DNA of 64,000 nucleotides from Flavonifractor sp. An100 (GCF_002161175.1 NZ_NFMA01000012.1:24165-88164); one strand, 5' to 3'. Counted from the first letter of the stretch, positions 51,095-61,593 are shown. A program made the numbers and translations. The notes: generated by a model not told the origin, from the sequence alone.

Positions 51095-53182
51095 TTAATC
51101 TTCGCTTTCCTTGACAAACGGAATTATGACACTGGCATAATCGCCGCTCAGGCGTAGGTCCAACCCCCGGTTCATCAGGTAGCTTCCGCTCTTTGTCACT
51201 GGCCCCTCGGGGGTATTTAGTGTGTACCGTCCGTCTCCATCCAATCCCCGCAGACGAATGGTGGTACCCCGGTGCCCCACCTTGCTCTGGGGCAGGAACG
51301 CAAACAGTACGCCCCGGTCTTCCTTGCGGTACTCATACAGGAAATACTCATTGGCCGACGGATTTTCCAGGCGGTAGAAATCCCCCTCCTGGATAATAGG
51401 CCGGATCTCCTTATACTGGCGGATCATCTCTTTGGACAGCTCGATCTCCTCAGGGGTAAATTTCAGGATGTTGCAGCCCACGCCCAGAGTACCCATCATG
51501 GCGCTATGATACCGGAACTTCAGAGGGATCACCCGCCCAGACAGGAAGTTGGGACAATCGGTGACCCAGGCCCGCATGGCCTTGATGGGGTAGATGCGGG
51601 AATAGGCATCCTGGATATACAGCCGGTCATAGGCGTCCGTGTTATCGCTGGTCCAAAAATCATCAAAGATGCCCAGGATCCCGTAATCAATCCGTCCGCC
51701 CCCAGAGGCGCAGGCCTCAAAGAGAACATTGGGATGCTTTTCCTTCAGTTCCTTGACAATATCGTAGACGGTCTGGATATGCTTGTACCAGATGTCTCTC
51801 TGGGGACCGGTCTGGGAAATGGGCCGGTTTGCATCCCACTTGATATAGTCGATATCATACCGAGTCAGAAGGTTGTCCAGCATGTTATAGATGAACTCCC
51901 GCACCTCCGGCTTGGTGACATTGAGGACATACTGTACCCGGGAGGTATCGCTGACTCTGGTCTCGTAGTGATAGATCCAGTCCGGGTGTTGCTGGTAAAG
52001 CTGAGCCTTGGGATTGACCATTTCCGGCTCCACCCAGATGCCGAACATCATACCCAGATCGTTTACCGCGCTGATGAGCTCCTCCAGTCCATTGGGGAAC
52101 TTACCCTCATTGACGTACCAGTCCCCCAGCCCATTTTGGGTGCTATGGCGCTCTCCGAACCAGCCGTCGTCCAGCACAAACAGCTCCGCTCCCAGTTCCC
52201 CAGCCTGCTTGGCCAGCTTGATCTGATCCTGGCTGTTGACATGGAACTCCGTGGCCTCCCAGGAGTTGTACAGCACCGGGCGGCAGCCCTCCCGCAATAA
52301 ATAGTTCCGGGCAAAGCGGTGTAGGTTGTGGGACATGGTCTCAAAGCCGCTGTCGGAATAGCCACAGAGGATGGAAGGGGCAGTAAAGCTCTCACCCGGT
52401 GCCAGCTCCAATAGGCAATCGTGGGAGTTCAGGCCCATCTGCACCAAAGTTTCCCCGTACTGGGTCTGTTCCACCACACCACTGAAGTTCCCGCTCAGCC
52501 TCAGCGCACCGAAGTAAACCTCCCCGCTGGTCTCGGTGGCGTCCCGGTCCAGGATAAAGTAGGGATTGTGGTTGTGGGTGGAGATTCCCCGGCGATTTTC
52601 AATGATAATTTTCCCGTAGTTCACCTTTTGTACGAATCGCTGCTGCTCCGCCCCCCAGTGCCCGTGGACATTGGAAAAGTTCAGTCCCTCGTAGGGGATG
52701 TGGAACTGTGCGCTGTGCAGCTTTTCAATCTGGATGGGGCTGTCCATCTGGTTTTTCAGCTCCACGCTGCGCTCCATCAGATCGTACTGCGGATACACCC
52801 GGTAGCGAAGGTCCATGAAAAACTCATAGTGATCGTCCCTTAGGTGGACAATCAGTTCCTCCCAGTCCTCTGCCTTCTCCACATCGTATCCACAGTACTG
52901 ATACACCAGCTCTCGGGTCCCGTCTGCAAAGGTCGCCTTTAGACAATGCTCCTTATACCGCAGACCACCGTGTACCGGGAACTCCTCTTTGGTAATCTCA
53001 AACACGGGATCGTTGGTGGAGACCTCTGTGAGCTGGGGGATCTCCAGCTCCTCCACGGAATCGATCCGCTTTCCCCAGTATAGGTGTCGGATCAATCCCC
53101 GGTCATCTACGCCAAAGGCGTAGCTGGTGGATTTGGTGTTGAGCAGAAATACATCGTTTTTTGTGTTAACTGCAATGCTCAT
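51095..53182 (-). CDS. Alpha-galactosidase, glycoside hydrolase family 36
   Basis: A 695-residue enzyme. LFVLDDGWFGER, IWVEPEMVNP and DYIKWDANR (nucleophile Asp) are GH36 motifs; ACASGGGRIDYG and WTSDNTDAYDRL (acid/base Asp) complete the active site. An N-terminal beta-sandwich spans roughly residues 1-320. It removes alpha-1,6-galactose from melibiose and raffinose-type sugars. ATG 53182 lies after GGGGGGAAG; an upstream start at 53212 is less likely. On the minus strand TTGACG-17-TATCTT about 50 bases upstream is a likely promoter. It is the first gene of the operon. Confidence 0.92.
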   Translation of the reverse strand: MSIAVNTKNDVFLLNTKSTSYAFGVDDRGLIRHLYWGKRIDSVEELEIPQLTEVSTNDPVFEITKEEFPVHGGLRYKEHCLKATFADGTRELVYQYCGYDVEKAEDWEELIVHLRDDHYEFFMDLRYRVYPQYDLMERSVELKNQMDSPIQIEKLHSAQFHIPYEGLNFSNVHGHWGAEQQRFVQKVNYGKIIIENRRGISTHNHNPYFILDRDATETSGEVYFGALRLSGNFSGVVEQTQYGETLVQMGLNSHDCLLELAPGESFTAPSILCGYSDSGFETMSHNLHRFARNYLLREGCRPVLYNSWEATEFHVNSQDQIKLAKQAGELGAELFVLDDGWFGERHSTQNGLGDWYVNEGKFPNGLEELISAVNDLGMMFGIWVEPEMVNPKAQLYQQHPDWIYHYETRVSDTSRVQYVLNVTKPEVREFIYNMLDNLLTRYDIDYIKWDANRPISQTGPQRDIWYKHIQTVYDIVKELKEKHPNVLFEACASGGGRIDYGILGIFDDFWTSDNTDAYDRLYIQDAYSRIYPIKAMRAWVTDCPNFLSGRVIPLKFRYHSAMMGTLGVGCNILKFTPEEIELSKEMIRQYKEIRPIIQEGDFYRLENPSANEYFLYEYRKEDRGVLFAFLPQSKVGHRGTTIRLRGLDGDGRYTLNTPEGPVTKSGSYLMNRGLDLRLSGDYASVIIPFVKESED

Positions 53183-53327
53183 CTTCTTCCCCCCGCTTTT
53201 CTTTTGTACCATCTATATTGAAGATAACATTCAAGCCCCGGCTCGTCAACATTTTTACTAAAAGTTTTATCCATGAAACCTAATTTTCGTAAAACCTTAG
53301 CTAAAATAATTACTTGTTTTAATGAAA

Positions 53328-53354
53328 AATGCAGAAGAGAATCTCTTCTGCATT
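53328..53354 (-). terminator. Terminator after the lacI-type gene
   Basis: AATGCAGAAGAGA (53328-53340) and TCTCTTCTGCATT (53342-53354) pair almost end to end; on the minus strand TTTTTCATT follows. Confidence 0.7.
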
Positions 53355-53364
53355 GTGCCCATTT

Positions 53365-54450
<1,086 letters not shown>

Positions 54451-54623
54451 CTAATAATTTTACTGCATTTACCTCAATCACACAAGTAAAAAATAAAAGG
54501 CTTGCGCACAGTCCTCCGTCCGCACAGAGGCTCAGGCGCAGTTTCATATGGTAGATCAGAGTTGAACACGACATCTATGCTCTCTCAAAACGGAAAGATA
54601 CGATCCTTTCGTTTGCTCTCTAC

Positions 54624-54673
54624 TTGACGAAACGGCAAGGAAAGAGTATGCTAAATTATAATAGTGTCATACA
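54624..54673 (+). promoter_or_regulatory. Promoter of the FadR-type gene with a TGTCATACA motif
   Basis: TTGACG (54624-54629), 17 bases, TATGCT (54647-54652); TGTCATACA lies at 54665-54673, just after the expected start. The same motif, with one base changed, is found in the TRAP promoter at 55632. The 347-base gap 54415-54761 holds this promoter and that of the lacI-type gene. Confidence 0.5.
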
Positions 54674-54761
54674 TATGAGGTAGGAAAATATTTGTATGAA
54701 CATTACCATTCAAGTGGATACAACACATTTTGCAAAGGATAATAGTCAGGGGGGATCCATT

Positions 54762-55478
54762 ATGGCGGAGCAGCCTGGATATTTGAAAAATTTGAAAAGC
54801 GAATCGGTTGTTCAGCGAGTGATTAACTGCCTGACAGACGGGATGGTTTCCGGCGAATTAAAGCCGGGAGATAAACTTCCCACGGAACCGGAGTTGGCCG
54901 CCTCCCTGGGGGTGGCTCGTACCTCCGTGCGGGAGGCTACCAAGATTCTGACTTATCTGGGCGTACTCGAGAGCCGCCGTGCAGAGGGGACCTTTGTCTC
55001 CAGCGGCTTTCAGGAGAGCATGATCGATCCCATGGTATATGGTATCATTCTGAATAAAGGAGAAGATTTTGATAGCCTTATGGAGTTGCGGGAGCTCACT
55101 GAGGTTGGGATTCTGCGCCTGGCCATCAAAAAGCAGCAACCTGAGGGGCTGGAGCTCATCCGGGACAAGCTGGCCGCCTTTGAGGAGGCGGTAGCGCGAG
55201 AGGATGAGGTGGAGGCTGCTTTCCAGGCGGACAACGATTTTCACGACGCAGTCTCCGCCCTGTGCCAGAACGCTTTGGTAGATAAGATTAACCGGGTGGT
55301 GAGGGTACTGACTTACGCTGTACGACGGGAGACAGTGGCCACAATGATCCAGACTGGGCGGGGACAGGAGCTGTTAGCAGCGCATTGGAAAATTTATGAA
55401 ATTCTAAGTACCAGAAACATGGAGGGACTGGATGAGATCATTCACAACACCTATTTCCTCGATGTGACAAATAAATAA
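54762..55478 (+). CDS. GntR-family regulator, FadR/FCD subfamily (TRAP operon)
   Basis: A 238-residue regulator. LKPGDKLPTEPELAASLGVARTSVREATKIL is the winged helix and FHDAVSALCQN begins the FCD ligand-binding part, with MELRELTEVGILRLAIKKQ before it. ATG 54762 has GGGGGGA upstream; an earlier in-frame ATG at 54696 has none. It lies upstream of a TRAP/transketolase/SDR operon in the same direction but separated by a terminator. The shared TGTCA(G/T)ACA motif suggests it represses both itself and that operon in response to the imported acid or sugar acid. Confidence 0.85.
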   Translation: MAEQPGYLKNLKSESVVQRVINCLTDGMVSGELKPGDKLPTEPELAASLGVARTSVREATKILTYLGVLESRRAEGTFVSSGFQESMIDPMVYGIILNKGEDFDSLMELRELTEVGILRLAIKKQQPEGLELIRDKLAAFEEAVAREDEVEAAFQADNDFHDAVSALCQNALVDKINRVVRVLTYAVRRETVATMIQTGRGQELLAAHWKIYEILSTRNMEGLDEIIHNTYFLDVTNK

Positions 55479-55496
55479 ATTGCAACCTTCTAGCCG

Positions 55497-55535
55497 AGCT
55501 GCTCGTTCTTTCTTTTAAGAACGAGCAGCTTTTTG
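55497..55535 (+). terminator. Terminator after the FadR-type gene
   Basis: A 14-bp perfect inverted repeat (55497-55510 with 55517-55530) followed by TTTTTGG. Confidence 0.85.
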
Positions 55536-55596
55536 GTTATCTTATCTAAAATCAAGGTCTGAAATTCAACATTAAATAGAATATTCTGCAAGTGCC

Positions 55597-55640
55597 TTGA
55601 CTTTTCTTTGCCAAGGTGATAATACATACTATGTCAGACA
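55597..55640 (+). promoter_or_regulatory. TRAP operon promoter with an FCD-type operator
   Basis: TTGACT (55597-55602), 17 bases, TAATAC (55620-55625); TGTCAGACA (55632-55640) lies over the expected transcription start. This nonamer fits the GT-N3-AC core known for FadR-like regulators. Confidence 0.6.
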
Positions 55641-55725
55641 AATAACATAGTACAAATCGAAACAGGGGCAGACGGAAGATGGGCCCTCTTCCCCACCGCC
55701 CAAAAAATTTTGCAGGAGGGTGATT

Positions 55726-56754
55726 ATGAGAAGGAATGGAATACGGTTTGCAGCAATCTCCTTGGCTCTGACTCTGCTTCTAGCTAGCTGCGGGAACACA
55801 CAAGGAACTGCGCAGCGGGAAGAGGGCGAGTATCAGGTGATTGAGCTGACCATGGCAGTCAACGGCACCGATACCCAGATCGATGCCCGAGTGGCTGATT
55901 ACTTTGCAGAGCTGGTGGAAGAGCGCTCCAGCGGTAACGTGACAGTAGCAGTGTTCCCCAATGATCAGTTGGCCGGGGGCAACGCCTCCCGTGGCATTGA
56001 GATGATCGCATCAGGCAGTGTGGACCTAGCGGCCTATGCCACCTGTACTTTAGCTGTGGTGGACAGTCAGCTTCCAGTGGCCACCATTCCCTGGATCTTT
56101 GATGATTATTCCCAGGCTCGTGAGGTTATCGATAGTACCGGCTGTGAATACTACGCCCAGCGGCTGGCCGCCAAGAATATGACCTATCTGGGCTCCTTCC
56201 ACAACGGATTTCGCCAGCTGACCAACTCCAAACATGAGGTGACCTCCCCGAAGGACATGGAGAATTTGAAAATTCGAGTGCCGGGCAGTGTGGTGTACAT
56301 GGGCTTTTTCCGGGCCCTGGGGGCCGATCCCACTTCCATGAACTGGAGCGAGGTGTTTACCGCCATCCAACAGGGAACCATTGATGGACAGGAAAACGGC
56401 GTGAGTATTACCTCCACCTCAAAGATGCAAGAGGTGCAGGACTATCTGACCATGTGGAATTACTCCTATGAAAATGATTTGTTCCTAGCTAACACCCAGG
56501 TTTGGGAAAACCTAGAAGATCAGACCAAAGAACTGCTCCAAGAGTGCGCCACCGAGGCCTGTAACTGGGGTCGGGATACCCTGGAGGCTGAGGAGCAGGA
56601 GATTTTGCAGGAGTTTGAAGCCGCCGGCATGACCATTACCTACCTCACCGACGAGGAACAGGCGGCCTTTGAAGAGGCAATCTCGGAGTTCAAAAACGAG
56701 ATGATCGCGGAGTTCGGCCCGGAGGCCTGCCAGGCCTTTGGAATTGTAGCGTAA
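55726..56754 (+). CDS. dctP: TRAP transporter substrate-binding protein DctP (lipoprotein)
   Basis: A 342-residue receptor. The signal peptide ends in LLLASC (lipid Cys). EYQVIELTMAVNGTDTQIDARVADYFAELVEERS, IEMIASGSVDLAAYAT, GFRQLTNSKHEVTSPKDMENLKIRVP and IQQGTIDGQENG are DctP-family motifs, with the Arg in KIRVP that normally holds the substrate carboxylate. ATG 55726 follows GGAGGG; GTG 55720 overlaps the ribosome site. It is the first gene of a six-gene unit and its ligand is probably an organic or sugar acid. Confidence 0.88.
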   Translation: MRRNGIRFAAISLALTLLLASCGNTQGTAQREEGEYQVIELTMAVNGTDTQIDARVADYFAELVEERSSGNVTVAVFPNDQLAGGNASRGIEMIASGSVDLAAYATCTLAVVDSQLPVATIPWIFDDYSQAREVIDSTGCEYYAQRLAAKNMTYLGSFHNGFRQLTNSKHEVTSPKDMENLKIRVPGSVVYMGFFRALGADPTSMNWSEVFTAIQQGTIDGQENGVSITSTSKMQEVQDYLTMWNYSYENDLFLANTQVWENLEDQTKELLQECATEACNWGRDTLEAEEQEILQEFEAAGMTITYLTDEEQAAFEEAISEFKNEMIAEFGPEACQAFGIVA

Positions 56755-56767
56755 GGAGGGGGATCAT

Positions 56768-57277
56768 ATGAAATTACTAGACTGGATTGAAGAAATCCTG
56801 TGCGTGCTGTGTACTGCGGTGATGACCATCCTAGTCTTTGCCAACGTGCTCTCCCGCTATTTGTTGCACTACTCCTTATCCTTCTCCGATGAAATCACCA
56901 CCTACTTGTTCATCTTGCTCAGCATGATGGGCACAGCTATTGCAGCTAAGCGGCGGGCCCATCTTGGGCTTTCCATTATTACCGATGCGGTGTCTCCCTC
57001 GATGAGGAAAACCCTGCTGGTGTTGGGATTTGCAATTGGCACTCTGTTCTCCGCTGCCCTGTTTTACTACGGTATCCTAATGGTTATCAACCAGTACAAC
57101 CTGGGCATGGAAACCTCTGCTATGCAGTGGCCCGAGTGGATCTACGGAACCTTTATTCCCTTTGGCGCCTTCTTTGTTACCATTCGCTTTGCACAGGCTA
57201 CTATCCAGGAGTGGAAGGCTCCTTTGGAATCCCATAGGGACCAGCTTGATCACAGAGAGGAGGCCCCCAGAACATGA
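56768..57277 (+). CDS. dctQ: TRAP transporter small permease DctQ
   Basis: A 169-residue protein with four hydrophobic helices. VFANVLSRYLLHYSLSFSDEI near residue 25 (the N..RY......W..E pattern) and AKRRAHLGLSIITD are typical DctQ motifs. AAGGAGG lies upstream. It overlaps the dctM start by 4 bases (ATGA). It links the receptor with the large permease in Na+-driven import. Confidence 0.88.
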   Translation: MKLLDWIEEILCVLCTAVMTILVFANVLSRYLLHYSLSFSDEITTYLFILLSMMGTAIAAKRRAHLGLSIITDAVSPSMRKTLLVLGFAIGTLFSAALFYYGILMVINQYNLGMETSAMQWPEWIYGTFIPFGAFFVTIRFAQATIQEWKAPLESHRDQLDHREEAPRT

Positions 57278-58557
57278 TCGCTGCCGTACTGTTTATCAGC
57301 TTTGCCGTACTCCTGCTCATCGGCACTCCCATCGCCATCTGCCTGGGCGTATCCAGCGTGGTTGCTATGCTCATCCAAGGTGCTGGGCGTCCCGTGGAAA
57401 CCATTATGAGTAGTCTGCCCCAGCTATTCTCGGCATCCACCAGTAAGTTCGTTCTGCTGGCCATCCCCTTTTTTATTCTGGCCGGCAACATCATGGACAA
57501 GGCTCAGATTTCCAAAAAACTTATTCGTTTGGCGGAGACCTGTGTGGGCCATCTGAGAGGCGGCCTAGCTATCGTATGTGTCATCGTGGCCTGCTTTTTT
57601 GCAGCCATCTCCGGCTCTGGACCGGCTACCGTAGCCGCTCTGGGTCTGGTCCTGATTCCTGGCATGATCCGCTCCGGTTATAGTCCCTCCTTTTCCGCCG
57701 CACTTATGGGCTGCGCGGGAGCTATCGGCGTGATCATTCCTCCGTCCATCACCTTTGTGGTATACGGCTCCATCGCAGATACCTCCATCGGCGATTTGTT
57801 CAAGGCGGGCGTTATCCCCGGTCTCATCATGGGTGCGGCCCTTATTATTGCTGCGCTCATTATTGGCCGGAAGGTGAAGCTCAAGTCTCTGCCCAGAGCC
57901 ACCGGTAAAGAGCGCTGGTTGGCCTTCAAGGACGCCTTTTGGGGCCTGCTGATGCCGGTCATAATTCTGGGTGGTATCTATGGCGGCATCTTCACTCCCA
58001 CCGAGGCAGCCGCCGTCTCCGTGGTGTACGGCCTGTTTGTAGGCGTGTTCATTTATAAGACTGTACGCCTCAAAGAGATGTGGGCCATCGTTATCAACTC
58101 CGCTAGCACCACCGCCACTGTCATGTTCATTACCGCCGCGGCCAGTCTTTTTGCCTATGTGCTTACCCGGGCGCGTCTGGATGTGGCCATCAGCAGTGCC
58201 CTGGAGAGCGTGACTGGAGGTTCCACAATTATCTTCTTCCTTATCGTCAACATAATCCTGCTCATCGCAGGCTGCTTCCTGGATTCTACCTCCGCGCTGT
58301 ACATCTTTACCCCGCTGTTTGTTCCAGTGGCCCAGGCCTTGGGTGTGGACCTCATCCACCTAGGTGTGGTGATGATTGTAAACTTGGCCATTGGCCTGTT
58401 CACTCCTCCTGTGGGCGTAAACCTGTATGTAGCCTGCGGCGTAGCAAATGTGAACTTGAAGCAGATTTCCAAAGCAGTGGTTCCTCTTCTGATTGCGGCC
58501 CTCATTGTGCTTCTAATCGTGACCTATGTTCCTGGCATCTCTACCCTGTTTACCTAA
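57274..58557 (+). CDS. dctM: TRAP transporter large permease DctM
   Basis: A 427-residue membrane protein with about 12-13 hydrophobic segments. FLLAIPFFILAGNIMD-like sequence (residues about 52-66), AISGSGPATVAALGLVLIPGMI, GCAGAIGVIIPPSITFVVYG and LGVVMIVNLAIGLFTPPVGVNLYVA are family hallmarks. All are intact, in contrast to the two TRAP permease fragments at 20013 and 23384. It completes an apparently functional DctPQM system. Confidence 0.9.
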   Translation: MIAAVLFISFAVLLLIGTPIAICLGVSSVVAMLIQGAGRPVETIMSSLPQLFSASTSKFVLLAIPFFILAGNIMDKAQISKKLIRLAETCVGHLRGGLAIVCVIVACFFAAISGSGPATVAALGLVLIPGMIRSGYSPSFSAALMGCAGAIGVIIPPSITFVVYGSIADTSIGDLFKAGVIPGLIMGAALIIAALIIGRKVKLKSLPRATGKERWLAFKDAFWGLLMPVIILGGIYGGIFTPTEAAAVSVVYGLFVGVFIYKTVRLKEMWAIVINSASTTATVMFITAAASLFAYVLTRARLDVAISSALESVTGGSTIIFFLIVNIILLIAGCFLDSTSALYIFTPLFVPVAQALGVDLIHLGVVMIVNLAIGLFTPPVGVNLYVACGVANVNLKQISKAVVPLLIAALIVLLIVTYVPGISTLFT

Positions 58558-58584
58558 TCGGAACTTGGAAGAAAGGTGAATGTT

Positions 58585-59427
58585 ATGAAGGAAAATTTAA
58601 ATATGGCTCAGCTGAAAAATACCTGCGTGGATCTGAAGAAAAATGTAATCTCCATGATTTACAAGGCTCAATCTGGTCACCCCGGTGGCTCCCTCTCTGT
58701 AGCTGAGTTTATTACCGCCTGCTACTTCAGCCAGATGGATTTGGATCCCAAGGATCCCCGCTGGGAGGATCGGGACCGATTCGTTCTGTCCAAAGGCCAT
58801 GTGTGTCCCGCCCAGTATGCGGCCCTGGCTATGCGTGGCTTCTTCCCCATGGAGACCCTGGACACCCTGCGCAAAGAGGGCTCCATTCTCCAGGGCCACC
58901 CCGACATGAAAAAGTGCCCCGGCATCGATATCTCCACCGGTTCTCTGGGCCAGGGCCTGGCCTGCGGTGTCGGCATGGCCATTGCCGGTAAGATGAATTT
59001 GAAGAATTACCGGGTATTCGTGGCCCTGGGCGACGGCGAGTGCAATGAAGGTGAAATCTGGGAGGCCTGCCAGACTGCCTACAAGTATCAGTTGGACAAT
59101 CTGATTGTCTTTGTGGACTACAACAACCTGCAGTTGGATGGCACCTGCGAGGAAATTATGCCCCCCATCGACTTGGCCGCGAAGTTCCGCGCCTTTGGAT
59201 TTGATGTGTACGAGATCGACGGCAATAACATGGAGCAGATGGTGGCCGCCTTGGATTTGGCGGCGGTAACCAAAAATGGCAAGCCCAAGTGTATCTTCGG
59301 CCATACGGTGAAGGGCAAGGGCGTATCCTTTATGGAAAACCAGTGCGGCTGGCACGGCGTGGCCCCCAACGACGCAGAATACAAGCAGGCCATGGAAGAG
59401 CTGGACCGGCAGTATGTACAGTGCTGA
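58585..59427 (+). CDS. tktA: Transketolase N-terminal subunit
   Basis: A 280-residue half transketolase. SGHPGGSLSVAEF holds the conserved His, FVLSKGHVCPAQYAAL follows, GSLGQGLACGVGMA and VALGDGECNEGEIWEA (residues about 153-168; GDG with E and N) bind ThDP pyrophosphate and Mg. ATG 58585 follows AGAAAGG. It must pair with the C-terminal subunit encoded 14 bases downstream. Split transketolases occur in many Clostridia; when linked to a transporter they often act in a dedicated sugar-acid or branched-sugar pathway rather than the pentose phosphate pathway. Confidence 0.88.
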   Translation: MKENLNMAQLKNTCVDLKKNVISMIYKAQSGHPGGSLSVAEFITACYFSQMDLDPKDPRWEDRDRFVLSKGHVCPAQYAALAMRGFFPMETLDTLRKEGSILQGHPDMKKCPGIDISTGSLGQGLACGVGMAIAGKMNLKNYRVFVALGDGECNEGEIWEACQTAYKYQLDNLIVFVDYNNLQLDGTCEEIMPPIDLAAKFRAFGFDVYEIDGNNMEQMVAALDLAAVTKNGKPKCIFGHTVKGKGVSFMENQCGWHGVAPNDAEYKQAMEELDRQYVQC

Positions 59428-59441
59428 AGGAGGAGACGAAC

Positions 59442-60377
59442 ATGAGCGAAATGATGAAGAAAGCCACCCGTGACGGGTTTGGAGAAGAAATCGTAGTCCT
59501 GGGCAAAGAGAATCCCGACATCTTGGTCGTGGATGTAGACATTGGCAAGTCGTGTAAAACCGGTGCCTTCCGCAAAGAGTTGCCCGAGCAGTACCTGAAC
59601 GTGGGCATCGCTGAGCAAAATGCCGCTGGCGTAGCAGCTGGTCTGGCCACCTGCGGAAAGATTCCCTTCGTAGTTACTTACGCTGCCTTCGGTTCCATGC
59701 GGATGTGCGAAATGATCCGCCAGGAAATCTGCTATCCCCATCTCAATGTGAAGATTGCCTGCTCCCACGGCGGCGTTACCCCCGCCAATGACGGTGCCAG
59801 CCACCAGAGCATTGAGGATATGGGTATCCTGCGCTCCATCCCTAATATGACCGTCATTATGCCCGCCGACTACTGGGCTGCTCGAAAACTGGTACGGGCG
59901 GCCGCTGAGCTGAACGGTCCCGTCTACCTGCGCTTTACCCGAGATGCCATCCCTGTCCTTTACGATGAGAACGCCAAGTTTGAGATTGGCAAGGCCAATC
60001 AGCTCAGGGAAGGCAAAGACGTGGCTATCATCGCCAACGGTGACACAGTCCGTCTAGCCCTCCAGGCCGCTGAGATTCTAGCCCAGAAGGGTATCTCCGC
60101 CCGAGTGCTGGATATGCACACCATCAAACCTCTGGATACCGCCGCTGTGACTGACTGCATCAGTGAGATTGGAAAGATTATTACCGTAGAGGACCACAAC
60201 ATCCTCAACGGCCTAGGCAGCGCCGTGGCCGACGTGGTGGCCGAAAGTGGCAAGGCAGTGTTGCGCCGGGTAGGCATCCAGGATCAGTTTGGTATGTCCG
60301 CCCCCTACGACCGCCTGCTGGCCATGAACGGCATTACCGTAGAGCACATTGTGGAGCTGGCGGAGGAGCTGCAATAA
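59442..60377 (+). CDS. tktB: Transketolase C-terminal subunit
   Basis: A 311-residue subunit. DILVVDVDIGKSCKTGAF, NVGIAEQNAAGVAAGLA (catalytic Glu for ThDP), SHGGVTPANDGASHQSIEDM, and the C-terminal domain DGDTVRLAL-like IANGDTVRLALQAAEIL with ITVEDHN match family members. AAGGAGGAG precedes ATG 59442. With the N-terminal subunit it transfers a two-carbon ketol group. The donor ketose is not known; the SDR gene downstream may prepare it. Confidence 0.88.
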   Translation: MSEMMKKATRDGFGEEIVVLGKENPDILVVDVDIGKSCKTGAFRKELPEQYLNVGIAEQNAAGVAAGLATCGKIPFVVTYAAFGSMRMCEMIRQEICYPHLNVKIACSHGGVTPANDGASHQSIEDMGILRSIPNMTVIMPADYWAARKLVRAAAELNGPVYLRFTRDAIPVLYDENAKFEIGKANQLREGKDVAIIANGDTVRLALQAAEILAQKGISARVLDMHTIKPLDTAAVTDCISEIGKIITVEDHNILNGLGSAVADVVAESGKAVLRRVGIQDQFGMSAPYDRLLAMNGITVEHIVELAEELQ

Positions 60378-60454
60378 TTTTTTCGTTCTCTATGTCTAAC
60401 AACTTATCACAGACAACAGCAGATTTATAATGGTAGAAAGGAAGTATATACATT

Positions 60455-61213
60455 ATGTTAGATTTTAATGGACAGGTCGTTCTCATCACCGGTGCTGGTT
60501 CCCCCAAGGGCATCGGCCGTACCATCGCCCATACCTTTGCCCGTCAGGGAGCTCAGGTGGTTATCACCGATATCAACCAGGCCGGCCTGGACGCCAATGT
60601 GAAGGAGATGGAGGAGCAGGGCTGGAAGGCCTGCGGCATTGCGGGCAACATCTGTGACAAGGATTCGGTGGACTCTCTGGTAAAGACTGTGGTAGAAAAA
60701 TTTGGCCGCATCGATGTGCTGGTGAACAATGCTGGCATTTCTCAGAAGGTCACTGTGGCTGACATGACTCTAGAGGATATCAAGCGCATCTTCAATGTCA
60801 ACATGTTTGGCCTCTTCCTCATTACCCAGGCGGTATGCGAAGTGATGAAAAAACAGAAGTACGGTCGGATTGTCCACCTGAGCTCGGTCTCCGGCAAACG
60901 GGGCGGTGGTGTGTTCGGCGGAGCACACTACTCTGCCTCCAAGGCGGCCGTGCTGGGCTTCTCCAAGAACCTGGCCCGTGAGGTGTCTGAGTACGGCATC
61001 ACCACCAACTGCGTGTGCCCCGGCCTGATCAACACCGAGATCTGGAAGTCCATGCCCCAGGAGCAGGCTGACGCCGTCATCGCCGGCATTCCCATGGGCC
61101 GCCCCGGCGAGACCCAGGAGGTAGCTAATGCGATCGTCTTTCTGGCTTCCAAGGAGGCTTCTTACATCACCGGCGAGGAAATCGACATCAACGGTGGTTC
61201 CCACATGGACTAA
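60455..61213 (+). CDS. Short-chain dehydrogenase/reductase (FabG-like)
   Basis: A 252-residue classical SDR. VVLITGAGSPKGIGRTIAHTFA is the NAD(P) loop (with a two-residue insertion SP), VLVNNAGIS follows, the catalytic Ser is in VHLSSVSGKRG and the Tyr-Lys pair in HYSASKAAVLGF. Asp in VVITDINQ suggests NAD preference. GRPGETQEVANAIVFLASKEASYITGEEIDINGG is the usual C-terminus. It probably oxidises a sugar, sugar alcohol or hydroxy acid taken up by the TRAP system so that transketolase can use the ketose. It is the last gene before a terminator. Confidence 0.87.
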   Translation: MLDFNGQVVLITGAGSPKGIGRTIAHTFARQGAQVVITDINQAGLDANVKEMEEQGWKACGIAGNICDKDSVDSLVKTVVEKFGRIDVLVNNAGISQKVTVADMTLEDIKRIFNVNMFGLFLITQAVCEVMKKQKYGRIVHLSSVSGKRGGGVFGGAHYSASKAAVLGFSKNLAREVSEYGITTNCVCPGLINTEIWKSMPQEQADAVIAGIPMGRPGETQEVANAIVFLASKEASYITGEEIDINGGSHMD

Positions 61214-61263
61214 AGAATAAACTGCAATACCATTTATTTTCTCCTTTCTATTTATTCCTGTGC

Positions 61264-61298
61264 AAAAACGGACAGCCAAATTGGTTGTCCGTTTTTGC
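61264..61298 (+). terminator. Terminator of the TRAP/transketolase/SDR operon
   Basis: AAAAACGGACAGCCAA pairs with TTGGTTGTCCGTTTTT (61264-61297, one G-U pair), with the T run needed for plus-strand termination. Confidence 0.85.
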
Positions 61299-61593
61299 TT
61301 CAATAAGCACCATTGACTATGTTGCGAAATTTTAAATTGGGGAAGGATATCCGTGATGAAGAGATTATAATCCCCTAAAAGTTGTGTGCCGAACCGCATA
61401 AACATTAGGCATCTCCACTTCTATAAAAAGAACTGAAAACCCCTGGTAGCTAAAATGACTGATTAGAAAGGGGCAGCCTTTTGTTCGTTCAAAGTATGTC
61501 AAAATATATACCATCTGTCCCAAGCCTGTCCATGTTGTTCTCAGCATAGAATATGGGCCTTATCTTGATTCTCAGCCTATTTCGTGGTACATT

